Position numbers and translations under genes: made by a program
Source of the DNA: Acidimicrobiia bacterium
GTDB taxonomy: Bacteria; Actinomycetota; Acidimicrobiia; IMCC26256; JAENVU01
DNA length: 10,868 bases
Reading direction: 5' to 3'
NCBI GenBank assembly: GCA_016650415.1
Contig: JAENVU010000241.1
Coordinates: 1 to 10,868, forward strand
Notes under the pieces: model-generated
What the model was told of the DNA's origin: nothing
The model's input: only the letters and a program-made list of their open reading frames with translations
Database searches by the model: none
In this document: positions 1-6,389 of the stretch, piece by piece
How the letters are laid out: each line of letters opens with the position of its first letter
Position numbering within the stretch: position 1 is the stretch's first letter

Positions 1-33
1 CCCTAAGAAGCTCGGATCCGCCCGGACCGTCGG

Positions 34-39
34 TACTGT
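34..39 (+). promoter_or_regulatory. Candidate -10 box of metG, giving a leaderless mRNA
   Basis: TACTGT fits the actinobacterial TANNNT -10 pattern and ends 7 bases before the metG GTG at 47. A transcript starting at the usual distance would begin at or next to the start codon. There is no good Shine-Dalgarno (only a weak AGAG), which fits leaderless translation. No recognisable -35 is seen 16-18 bases upstream, so the call rests on the -10 box and its spacing. Confidence 0.45.
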
Positions 40-46
40 AGAGCGC

Positions 47-1573
47 GTGTCCAACTCCTTCTACGTGACGACGCCGATCTACTACGTCAACGACGCGCCC
101 CACATCGGACACGCGTACACCACGATCCACGCGGATGTCCTCGCTCGCTGGCGTCGGCTGCACGGCGACGACGTCCTCTTTCTGACCGGGACCGACGAGC
201 ACGGGCTGAAGATCCAGCGGGCGGCGGAGGAGCGGGGCGTGACTCCGCTCGAGTGGGCGGACACCACGAGTGCACGGTTTCGCGCCGCGTGGGAGCTGCT
301 CGACATCAGCAACGACGACTTCATCCGCACGACCGAGGACCGCCATCACGTCTCGGTGCAGGCCTTCCTCCAGCAGGTCTACGACAATGGATTCATTGAG
401 CTCGCGACGTACGAGGGTCTCTACTGCGTTGCGTGCGAGGCGTATTACGTCGACGACGACTTGATCGACGGCCTCTGCCCGATCCATCACCGCCCCGTCG
501 AGCGCGTGACGGAGGAGAACTACTTCTTCCAACTCTCGCGTTTCGAGCAACCCTTGCTCGACTACTACGACGCCCACCCCGAGGCGGTCCGGCCCGAGGG
601 CAAGCGCAACGAGGTCCTCGGCTTCATCAAGCAGGGCCTGCGCGATTTCTCGATGAGTCGGACGTCGATCTCCTGGGGAATCCCGTTGCCGTGGGACCCG
701 GACCATGTCACCTACGTCTGGTACGACGCCCTCATCAACTACGCCACGGCAGTCGGGTTCGGCGCCGACCCGGAGCAGTTCGCCCGACGCTGGCCTGCGC
801 AATATCACCTGCTGGCCAAGGACATTCTGCGCTTCCATGCGGTGTATTGGCCCGCGATGCTGATGGCCGCCGGGCTGCCCCTGCCCGAGTGCGTGTTCGC
901 CCACGGGTATCTCCTCGTCGGCGGCGAGAAGATGAGCAAGACCAGCCTCAACAACATCGCCCCGGCGGATCTGGTCCCCGAGTTCGGCAGCGACGGCTTC
1001 CGCTACCACTTCGTCACCGACGTGCGGTTCGGCCAGGACGGCGACTTCAGCTACGAGGGAATGGTCGCCCGGTACAACGCGGATCTCGCGAACAACTTCG
1101 GCAACCTCGCGAGTCGCGTGCTCAACATGGCCGTCTCGTACTGCGACGGTCGGGTGCCCGAGGCGCGGGCCGACGGTCCGCTCGCGGCGCAGGCCGCGGT
1201 GGCGGTCGAGGCGATGGAGCTCGCGCTCGCAGACCTCAACTACGCGGACGGCTTCGGCGCGGTGTGGCAACTCATCCGCGACGCGAACTCCTACATCGAG
1301 GATTCCGAGCCCTGGAAGAGCCACAAGGCCGGTGAGGCGGCGGCGACCGCGGCCATGCTCGGCGATTGCCTCGAGGCGCTCCGGATCGTCGCGTTGCTCG
1401 CATCACCGGTGATCCCGAGGGCTGCCGCCGATCTCTGGAGTCGGCTCGGCCTCGCGGGCGCTCCGGAAGAGCAGCGACTTCCCGAGGCCGTGGTGTGGGG
1501 GTCGGCTCCGACCGCCGGGAACGCATTGGTCAAGGGGGCCGCACTGTTTCCGCGCCTCGAACCCATCCCGTGA
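47..1573 (+). CDS. metG: Methionyl-tRNA synthetase (MetRS)
   Basis: Cytosolic class I aminoacyl-tRNA synthetase that charges tRNA-Met with methionine using ATP. The 508-residue product has the Rossmann catalytic core at the N-terminus, with the HIGH signature at residues 19-22. A single zinc knuckle carries Cys127, Cys130, Cys144 and His147, the arrangement of the short Thermus-type enzymes. The KMSKS loop reads KMSKT at 295-299, a known natural variant. The alpha-helical anticodon-binding domain fills about residues 365-505 and includes the conserved Trp407 and Pro-Trp423 region. The C-terminal EMAP/tRNA-binding extension of some MetRS is absent, as is normal for this subtype. The start is GTG at 47, placing the TTPIYYVN strand at the expected distance. 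The stop overlaps the tatD start, so the two are probably cotranscribed and translationally coupled. Confidence 0.97.
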   Translation: MSNSFYVTTPIYYVNDAPHIGHAYTTIHADVLARWRRLHGDDVLFLTGTDEHGLKIQRAAEERGVTPLEWADTTSARFRAAWELLDISNDDFIRTTEDRHHVSVQAFLQQVYDNGFIELATYEGLYCVACEAYYVDDDLIDGLCPIHHRPVERVTEENYFFQLSRFEQPLLDYYDAHPEAVRPEGKRNEVLGFIKQGLRDFSMSRTSISWGIPLPWDPDHVTYVWYDALINYATAVGFGADPEQFARRWPAQYHLLAKDILRFHAVYWPAMLMAAGLPLPECVFAHGYLLVGGEKMSKTSLNNIAPADLVPEFGSDGFRYHFVTDVRFGQDGDFSYEGMVARYNADLANNFGNLASRVLNMAVSYCDGRVPEARADGPLAAQAAVAVEAMELALADLNYADGFGAVWQLIRDANSYIEDSEPWKSHKAGEAAATAAMLGDCLEALRIVALLASPVIPRAAADLWSRLGLAGAPEEQRLPEAVVWGSAPTAGNALVKGAALFPRLEPIP

Positions 1574-2358
1574 GCCTCGGAGACGACGCCCCGGCCGGGG
1601 TCCGCTGGGTCGACAGCCACTGTCACCTCCCTGCGGATCTTGCCGAAGCCGATGCGGTCTGTGACCGGGCGCGAGCCGCCGGCGTGGACTGGATGGTGTG
1701 TGTGGGGACCGATCTGGCCACGTCGAGGGCGGCGGTCGCGTTGGCCCGGCATCGGTCCGACGTGGTGGCCACGGTCGGCCTCCACCCCCACGACGCCGTC
1801 GACCTCGACGATCAGTGGACCGATCTCGTCGAGCTCGCGGCGGCCGCGGAAGTGGTCGCCGTCGGGGAGGCCGGCCTCGACCATCACTACGAGCACTCAC
1901 CCGGCCCGGACCAGGCGGCGGCATTCCGAGCCCAGATCCGGCTGGCACACGAGTTGGACCGGACGTTGGTGATCCACACGCGCGAAGCGTGGGACGAGAC
2001 CTTCGCGATCCTCGACGAGGAGGGGCTGCCGCGCCGGACGGTGTTCCATTGCTTCACCGGCGGTCCGACCGAAGCCGCGTCCTGTCTCGCTCGTGGCGCG
2101 TACCTCTCGTTCAGCGGAATTGTCACCTTCAAGAATGCGGCGGAGGTGCGCGCCGCGGCCGCGCTCGCGCCACTCGATCGGGTGCTGATCGAAACCGACA
2201 GCCCGTATCTCGCGCCCGTGCCCTTCCGCGGGAAGACGAACGAACCGGCGTGGGTCGCCGAGGTCGGGGCCGGCGTGGCAGCCGCCCGTAACCAAGAGTT
2301 AGCAATCGTGGCGGAGGTCACTCGACACAACGCTGACCTGGTCTTTCGCGTTGCGTGA
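1570..2358 (+). CDS. tatD: TatD-family metal-dependent hydrolase/DNase
   Basis: Member of the TatD branch of the amidohydrolase superfamily (TIM barrel, divalent metals), known as 3'-5' exonucleases/DNases; the cellular role in actinobacteria is not settled. From GTG 1570 the protein has 262 residues, typical of the family. Predicted metal ligands are all present: His17 and His19 (DSHCHL), Glu100 (VGEAGLD), His136 (VIHTREAW), His160 (FHCFTGG) and Asp210 (IETDSPY). The closing PFRGKTNEP motif follows. An upstream in-frame extension to 1366 would lie inside metG and shows no family similarity, so I chose GTG 1570. Its first four bases, GTGA, contain the metG stop, implying coupled translation. 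The metG-tatD-rpfB-ksgA-ispE order is also that of mycobacteria. Confidence 0.94.
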   Translation: MSLGDDAPAGVRWVDSHCHLPADLAEADAVCDRARAAGVDWMVCVGTDLATSRAAVALARHRSDVVATVGLHPHDAVDLDDQWTDLVELAAAAEVVAVGEAGLDHHYEHSPGPDQAAAFRAQIRLAHELDRTLVIHTREAWDETFAILDEEGLPRRTVFHCFTGGPTEAASCLARGAYLSFSGIVTFKNAAEVRAAAALAPLDRVLIETDSPYLAPVPFRGKTNEPAWVAEVGAGVAAARNQELAIVAEVTRHNADLVFRVA

Positions 2359-2360
2359 CC

Positions 2361-2376
2361 CCGTCCTCGGGTCCGT
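2361..2376 (+). terminator. Weak candidate stem-loop after tatD
   Basis: CCCG and CGGG flank a TCCT tetraloop just after the tatD stop, with possible two-base extension across a bulge. The stem is short and has no following T-run, so it is at best a weak or factor-assisted terminator before the next promoter. Confidence 0.2.
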
Positions 2377-2402
2377 AAAGCTGCCAGATACTGGAATCTA
2401 GA

Positions 2403-2431
2403 TTGACCGGTTGAGGGCCCGTCGTTAGGTT
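2403..2431 (+). promoter_or_regulatory. Sigma-A-type promoter of the cell-wall gene operon
   Basis: TTGACC (2403-2408) matches the -35 consensus at five of six positions. It is separated by exactly 17 bases from TAGGTT (2426-2431), a TANNNT -10 box. Transcription should start near 2437-2439, leaving about 20 bases before GTG 2458 or about 83 before ATG 2521. This leader is too short for a ydaO/c-di-AMP riboswitch, which precedes some actinobacterial rpf-type genes. The promoter separates the metG-tatD unit from the unit that ends with ispE. Confidence 0.65.
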
Positions 2432-2457
2432 CGCTGGATCCTGACGGCCGCCTCGGA

Positions 2458-4218
2458 GTGCGGTCGACCGACCGGGAGGCGGACCCGATCAGCGATCACC
2501 TCACGCGTCGCGACGCGCGGATGACGAGTGCCGACTCGCGCGCTCGTCGTTACGCAATGCGCGCAGTTCCACTCTCGCCGGCCCGCCGGGCCGCGCCGGA
2601 GCCGGACGTGTGGTTGCCGATCCTGGACCTCACCGCGGAACTTGAGACCATCGACATCACCGGTGAGCTCGAGCTGATCGCGCTCGAAGAAGGTCGGGTC
2701 GATCTCGAGCGTGAGCTCGAGGCACTCGAGACTGGCTTCTGGAAAACCGCCGAGACCAACCACCCGTTCCTCACCGGCGAACTCCCGATCACCCGCCCGC
2801 GGCCCGACGAGATCGACGAGCGGGACGAGCGGGACGAAACCGGGCCACCCGCCGCGGTGTCCGTGGTCGTCGCCCGGCCCCCGGCGGCGCCTGCCCGTCC
2901 GGAAGATGTACCGGCCCGTCCGGAACCGGAGCGAGTCACCGGTGTCCCGGCCGAGGCGAGATCGACCGTCACCTCGACGCCGACCCCGCCCGCGGTGCAT
3001 CCCGATACCGAGATGCTCCCCGAGGCCTACGCCGCAGTGCGCCCGAATCGCCCGGCGATCGTCGCTCGCCGCCGTTCGTTGCGGATGCGCCGCCGGGTGG
3101 CGGTCACGGCCCTCACCGTGCTGATCGTGGCGGCCTGCGTCGCCGTCACCGGCCGGATCGTCGGGGGGACCAACCCCCGTCGTGATGTGACGGTGTCGAT
3201 CGACGGACAAGCCAACACCGTGGTGACCCGAGCCGGCACGGTCGGGGCGCTGCTCGCGGCCCAGGGTGTGGTCCTCCAGCCGGGCGACCGGGTGGTTCCC
3301 GCGGCCTCGGCGCAGTTGCGCCAGGGCATGCCGATCCGGATCTTCCGGGCGTTCCCGATCACGGTCGACATCGACGGCGTGATGGCGGCCCGGCGTACGA
3401 CCCGGCACGACCTCGCCGGCCTGCGGAAGGAACTCGGGATCGCGCCGGGTCTGGTGCGCGTGGGTCCGGCCCACGCGATCGCCCCGGGCGCCCGTATCGT
3501 CTGGCGGACCCCGCACGACGTCACGCTCATGGTCGATGGAACCTCGACTGCCATCACGAAGAGCACGGCCCTGACCGTCGCGGACCTCCTGGCCGCGCAG
3601 AACATCACGTTGGGCCCGCTCGACCAGGTCGAGCCGGCCCTCGCCAGTCACCTCGAAACGGGACTGCCGATTCGGGTCTCGCGACTCCACGAAGACGAGG
3701 TCGTCGCCGAGCAACCGATTCCATTCCCGACGCAGTACCGCGACGACCCGACGTTGGCGGCCGGACACCTCGCGACGATCCAAAGCGGTAAGAACGGGAT
3801 CGTGCGGGTGGTGTCGAAGGTCCTGCAGAAGGACGGCGTCGCGGTGCAGTGGACCGAGGTCCGTCGCGAAGTCCTCGTCGCGGCGGTGCCTCAGATCCAG
3901 CGCCGCGGGACCAAGTCCTCCGGGACCCAGAAGCCGGTCACCCCACCGGTCGCGAACGGCGGCGGCCGATTCTTCCAATCCGGGACCGCGACGTATTACA
4001 CGAGCCACGCGGGTCCGGGTGCATGTGCACATCTGACGTTGCCGTTCGGCACGATCGTGAAGATCGTGGCCTCCAACGGCCGGGTCGCTCAGTGCCGCGT
4101 CGGGGATCGTGGACCCCAGGCGTGGACGGGCCACATCATCGACCTGAACCCCGATGTCTTCCAGGCGCTCGCCCCGTTGGGTACCGGCGTGATCTCGGTC
4201 AAGCTCTACATCATGTGA
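2458..4218 (+). CDS. Membrane-anchored DUF348/G5 protein with C-terminal RlpA-like barrel (rpfB-position wall enzyme)
   Basis: Predicted envelope protein that probably binds and remodels peptidoglycan. Residues 1-212 are cytoplasmic, acidic and Pro-rich in parts. A single hydrophobic helix follows an RMRRRV basic patch at about 213-232 and should leave the rest outside. Three DUF348 repeats follow (about 242-299, 300-352, 353-410), then a G5-like domain (about 411-485), a short linker, and an RlpA-like double-psi beta-barrel (about 502-586). The barrel carries GTATYY, LPFGT, DRGP with Asp550, and GHIIDLNPD. Cys523 and Cys546 could form a disulfide. Position and DUF348/G5 architecture match mycobacterial RpfB, but the lysozyme-like Rpf domain is missing. 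The Firmicutes YabE analogue ends in a 3D barrel instead. The start is uncertain: GTG 2458 lacks a spaced ribosome site, and ATG 2521 or 2557 are alternatives. It overlaps ksgA by GTGA. Confidence 0.85.
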   Translation: MRSTDREADPISDHLTRRDARMTSADSRARRYAMRAVPLSPARRAAPEPDVWLPILDLTAELETIDITGELELIALEEGRVDLERELEALETGFWKTAETNHPFLTGELPITRPRPDEIDERDERDETGPPAAVSVVVARPPAAPARPEDVPARPEPERVTGVPAEARSTVTSTPTPPAVHPDTEMLPEAYAAVRPNRPAIVARRRSLRMRRRVAVTALTVLIVAACVAVTGRIVGGTNPRRDVTVSIDGQANTVVTRAGTVGALLAAQGVVLQPGDRVVPAASAQLRQGMPIRIFRAFPITVDIDGVMAARRTTRHDLAGLRKELGIAPGLVRVGPAHAIAPGARIVWRTPHDVTLMVDGTSTAITKSTALTVADLLAAQNITLGPLDQVEPALASHLETGLPIRVSRLHEDEVVAEQPIPFPTQYRDDPTLAAGHLATIQSGKNGIVRVVSKVLQKDGVAVQWTEVRREVLVAAVPQIQRRGTKSSGTQKPVTPPVANGGGRFFQSGTATYYTSHAGPGACAHLTLPFGTIVKIVASNGRVAQCRVGDRGPQAWTGHIIDLNPDVFQALAPLGTGVISVKLYIM

Positions 4219-5081
4219 GCCCGCGCCCGCCGATGGCGCTGACCCCTTCCACCATTCCCGCGCTCCTCGCTCGGCACGGTCTCGCTCCCAGCCGCGCGTT
4301 GGGCCAGAACTTCCTCGCTGATCCGAACACCGCGGCGCGGATCGCGAGGCTCGCCGAGATCGAACCCGGAGACCGCGTCCTCGAGATCGGTCCCGGCGTC
4401 GGGTCGCTCACTGTCGCACTCCTGGCCGCGGGGGCGAAGGTCACGGCGCTCGAACTCGACCGGCACGTGATTCCCGCGTTGGAGGAAACCGTCGGCGCGG
4501 GTGCGGTGCGAGTGGTCGTCGGTGACGCCTTGCGCGTCGACCTCGACGAGGTACTGGGTATCGGTGGGCCGGATGCTTCCCCGGTGAAGATGGTGTCGAA
4601 CCTTCCCTACAACGTCGCGACACCGATCGTGATGCGGGTCCTGGAGTCCGCGCCGGTGATCACCTCGATGTTGGTGATGGTCCAGCGCGAGGTCGGGGAA
4701 CGGATGGCCGCCGGGCCGGGATCGAAGATCTACGGCGCGGTCTCGGTGAAGATCGCGTACTTCGGTCGCGCCGAACTCGTGGGGTTCGTTCCGCCGTCGG
4801 TGTTCATCCCGGCACCGAAGGTCGAATCCGCGCTGGTGCGGATTCGTCGTGCGCCGGTCCCGCCGGTGGCGGTGCCATCGGCGTCGCGTTTGTTCGAGTT
4901 GGTGCGGGCCGGGTTCGGCCAACGGCGCAAGATGCTCCGAGGCGCGCTCAAGGCGGAGCTGGGTGCCCGGGTGGAATCCGTGTTGGCGGCCGCCGACATC
5001 GATGGGCGGGCGCGTGCGGAGACGCTCGGCCTCGATCAGTGGGCTGCGATCGCCCGGGCCGACGCCGACCAGAATGAGTGA
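4215..5081 (+). CDS. ksgA: 16S rRNA (adenine(1518)-N6/adenine(1519)-N6)-dimethyltransferase
   Basis: KsgA/RsmA uses S-adenosylmethionine to dimethylate two adjacent adenines in the 3' terminal hairpin of 16S rRNA, a late check in small-subunit assembly. Starting at GTG 4215 it has 288 residues, normal for the family. Visible signatures are ALGQNFL (28-34), the SAM-binding LEIGPGVGSL loop beginning near Glu57, and the catalytic NLPYN at 129-133. PAPKVESALV and the FGQRRKML region lie in the C-terminal half. GTG 4215 forms a GTGA overlap with the previous stop, the same coupling used at tatD; ATG 4233 (six residues shorter) is a fair alternative. Its stop lies inside the first codons of ispE. 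Confidence 0.96.
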   Translation: MSPRPPMALTPSTIPALLARHGLAPSRALGQNFLADPNTAARIARLAEIEPGDRVLEIGPGVGSLTVALLAAGAKVTALELDRHVIPALEETVGAGAVRVVVGDALRVDLDEVLGIGGPDASPVKMVSNLPYNVATPIVMRVLESAPVITSMLVMVQREVGERMAAGPGSKIYGAVSVKIAYFGRAELVGFVPPSVFIPAPKVESALVRIRRAPVPPVAVPSASRLFELVRAGFGQRRKMLRGALKAELGARVESVLAAADIDGRARAETLGLDQWAAIARADADQNE

Positions 5082-5952
5082 CCTCATGACCCGCACCCCT
5101 GATGATGCCGTCACCGTCCGCGCGCCGGCGAAGTTGACGTTGACCCTGCGCGTGCTCGGAACCCGTCCCGACGGATTCCATGAGCTCGACGCGTTGACCG
5201 TGATGGTCTCGGAGCCGTCCGACACGCTGACGGTCGGCCGCGCGCCCGCGGGTGAGGTGACCCTCACAGTGGAGGGTAGGGCGGACGACGTTCCTCACGA
5301 CGAGACGAACTTGGTGGTGCGAGCGGCCCGGGCGGTGCTGCCCGCGGATTCCGGCGCGTCGATCGCGTTGACGAAGACGGTTCCCTCCGGTGCGGGCCTG
5401 GGCGGTGGATCGGCCGACGCGGCCGCGGTCCTGCGGGTGCTGCGCGATCGGCACGGGATCGACGACACCACGATCATGGCCGCGGCCGAGACGCTCGGTT
5501 CGGATGTGCCGGTGTGTGTGATGGGTCGCCCGGTGATGATGCGCGGCCGGGGGGAACGCCTGGAGCCGGTCGAGTTGGCCGACGTCATCCATCTGGTGAT
5601 CGCGACGCCCGGCTTCCCGCTCTCGACGCCGGCCGTGTTCCGGGCCTGGGACGCCATGGGCGAGCCCCGGAGCGATCGGGCGGTCGAGGTGCCGTGGGGC
5701 GCGGCCCACCTGGTGGACGCGCTGGTGAACGATCTGGAGCCGGCCGCCGAGCAGGTCGCCCCGGAACTCCGGGAGTTCCGGCAACGGATCGAATCGATCA
5801 CGGGAATGGCCGCGTTGCTCGCCGGCAGTGGATCGTCGTACTGGCTACCGGTGACCGATGCCGAGACCGCGGCCTACGTCGCGGCGCGACTCAGCCAGGA
5901 GCTGCAGATCGAGACGGTGGCCGGGCACGTACTCCGAACTCCGGTTGCGTGA
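5074..5952 (+). CDS. ispE: 4-diphosphocytidyl-2-C-methyl-D-erythritol kinase
   Basis: GHMP-family kinase of the methylerythritol phosphate (MEP) isoprenoid pathway; it phosphorylates the 2-hydroxyl of CDP-methylerythritol with ATP. From ATG 5074 it has 292 residues, a usual length. The ATP-binding loop GAGLGGGSADAAA lies at 106-118. Lys20 (PAKL) and Asp144 (SDVPV) match the catalytic Lys/Asp pair, and a late LAGSGSSYW loop is present. The N-terminal motif reads PAKLTL, whereas the family usually has Asn after PAK-x (PAKINL/PAKVNL); here it is Thr22. ATG 5074 overlaps the last eight bases of ksgA; ATG 5086 is a second option. It closes the operon and converges on bS22. Confidence 0.95.
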   Translation: MSDLMTRTPDDAVTVRAPAKLTLTLRVLGTRPDGFHELDALTVMVSEPSDTLTVGRAPAGEVTLTVEGRADDVPHDETNLVVRAARAVLPADSGASIALTKTVPSGAGLGGGSADAAAVLRVLRDRHGIDDTTIMAAAETLGSDVPVCVMGRPVMMRGRGERLEPVELADVIHLVIATPGFPLSTPAVFRAWDAMGEPRSDRAVEVPWGAAHLVDALVNDLEPAAEQVAPELREFRQRIESITGMAALLAGSGSSYWLPVTDAETAAYVAARLSQELQIETVAGHVLRTPVA

Positions 5953-5971
5953 GCGTCACCTGATCGATGAT

Positions 5972-5989
5972 CGCGGCCCGGGGGCCGCG
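5972..5989. terminator. GC-rich hairpin between convergent ispE and bS22
   Basis: CGCGGCC and GGCCGCG form a perfect 7-bp stem around a CGGG loop, between the ispE stop (5952) and the bS22 stop on the opposite strand (6004). Being symmetrical and lying between convergent genes, it could stop transcription from both sides. There is no T-run on either strand, as is common in high-GC actinobacteria, so intrinsic efficiency is unclear. Confidence 0.5.
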
Positions 5990-6003
5990 GGCACAGGGGT
6001 CGG

Positions 6004-6105
6004 TTAGCGACCTTGCTGCCGACGCTGCCAGCGCGTCTTCTTCAGCAGCTTCTTGTGCTTCTTCTTCCGCATGCGCTTACGGCGCTTCTTGATCAGTGAT
6101 CCCAT
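6004..6105 (-). CDS. Small ribosomal subunit protein bS22 (AURKAIP1/COX24 type), 33 aa
   Basis: Very small, extremely basic protein starting MGSLIKKRRKRM and ending RWQRRQQGR, with Lys/Arg at well over half of its positions. This is the pattern of the actinobacterial AURKAIP1/COX24-domain proteins, seen in mycobacterial ribosomes as bS22 near the decoding region of 16S rRNA. At 33 residues it is full length for that family. It lies alone on the - strand, convergent to ispE and divergent from tRNA-Gln. No Shine-Dalgarno precedes the ATG, and a TATCCT -10 box lies 10 bases upstream, so its leader would be only a few bases. The size makes it easy for gene callers to miss. Confidence 0.92.
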   Translation of the reverse strand: MGSLIKKRRKRMRKKKHKKLLKKTRWQRRQQGR

Positions 6106-6115
6106 GTCGTGGCGG

Positions 6116-6121
6116 AGGATA
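6116..6121 (-). promoter_or_regulatory. Candidate -10 box for bS22
   Basis: Read on the - strand this is TATCCT, a TANNNT -10 match ending 10 bases before the bS22 ATG. The predicted transcript start lies about 3-5 bases upstream of the ATG. No convincing -35 is visible at 16-18 bases. Confidence 0.45.
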
Positions 6122-6219
6122 GCGGGCGAACCGGTGTCCGGCCCAGTTGAGCAGTATTGCGGGGGGCGCACCGGCGCGAGACCGACCGTTTCCGGGCCGA
6201 GGCCGACGAAGCCACCGGG

Positions 6220-6225
6220 TAAGGT
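6220..6225 (+). promoter_or_regulatory. Candidate -10 box for tRNA-Gln and perhaps glmU
   Basis: TAAGGT fits TANNNT and ends 13 bases before the mature tRNA 5' end, giving a short 5' leader for RNase P to remove. No clear -35 was found. I saw no second TANNNT box between the tRNA and glmU (6310-6389), so this promoter may also feed the glmU-prs transcript. Confidence 0.45.
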
Positions 6226-6238
6226 CAGACGCGGTCCT

Positions 6239-6309
6239 TCGGGGGTGGTGTAACGGCAGCACGGGGTCCTTTGGAGTCCCAAGTCGAGGTTCGAAACCTC
6301 GCCCCCGAG
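6239..6309 (+). tRNA. tRNA-Gln (anticodon TTG)
   Basis: The cloverleaf folds by eye. The acceptor TCGGGGG (6239-6245) pairs with CCCCCGA (6302-6308), followed by discriminator G at 6309. The D stem is GTG/CAC (6248-6250, 6260-6262). The anticodon stem is 6264-6268 with 6276-6280 around the loop CTTTGGA, putting TTG at 6271-6273. The T arm is CGAGG-TTCGAAA-CCTCG (6285-6301). The anticodon stem contains one T-T mismatch. CCA is not encoded. A TTG tRNA-Gln next to glmU is also found in mycobacteria and Streptomyces. It decodes CAA and presumably CAG by wobble. Confidence 0.93.
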
Positions 6310-6378
6310 CTGGTGGAGAACCCGAAGCAAGTCGAACCGGTCGGCGTGGAGCGGCGAGTGGTCCAGGTGAAGACCTCG

Positions 6379-6384
6379 AAGGAG
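6379..6384 (+). promoter_or_regulatory. Ribosome binding site fixing the glmU start
   Basis: AAGGAG is a strong Shine-Dalgarno, five bases before GTG 6390. It decides against the in-frame GTG at 6384, which overlaps the AAGGAG itself, and against an open frame reading back to 6147 through the tRNA gene. Confidence 0.75.
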
Positions 6385-6389
6385 TGCAT

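Noticed and set aside
2359..2457. Possible ydaO (c-di-AMP) riboswitch before the wall gene
   Set aside because: The predicted transcript starts near 2438, leaving about 20 bases of leader (about 83 with the later start), too short for that aptamer, and no matching conserved segments are seen.
2425..4134. Long open frame (569 codons) on the - strand
   Set aside because: It is a shadow opposite the DUF348/G5/RlpA-like gene; the composition is Arg/Asp/His-rich as expected from antisense GC-rich codons, with no domain seen.
6147..6389. In-frame N-terminal extension of glmU
   Set aside because: It reads through the tRNA-Gln gene, has no GlmU similarity, and GTG 6390 has a strong AAGGAG site with the family N-terminus immediately after.
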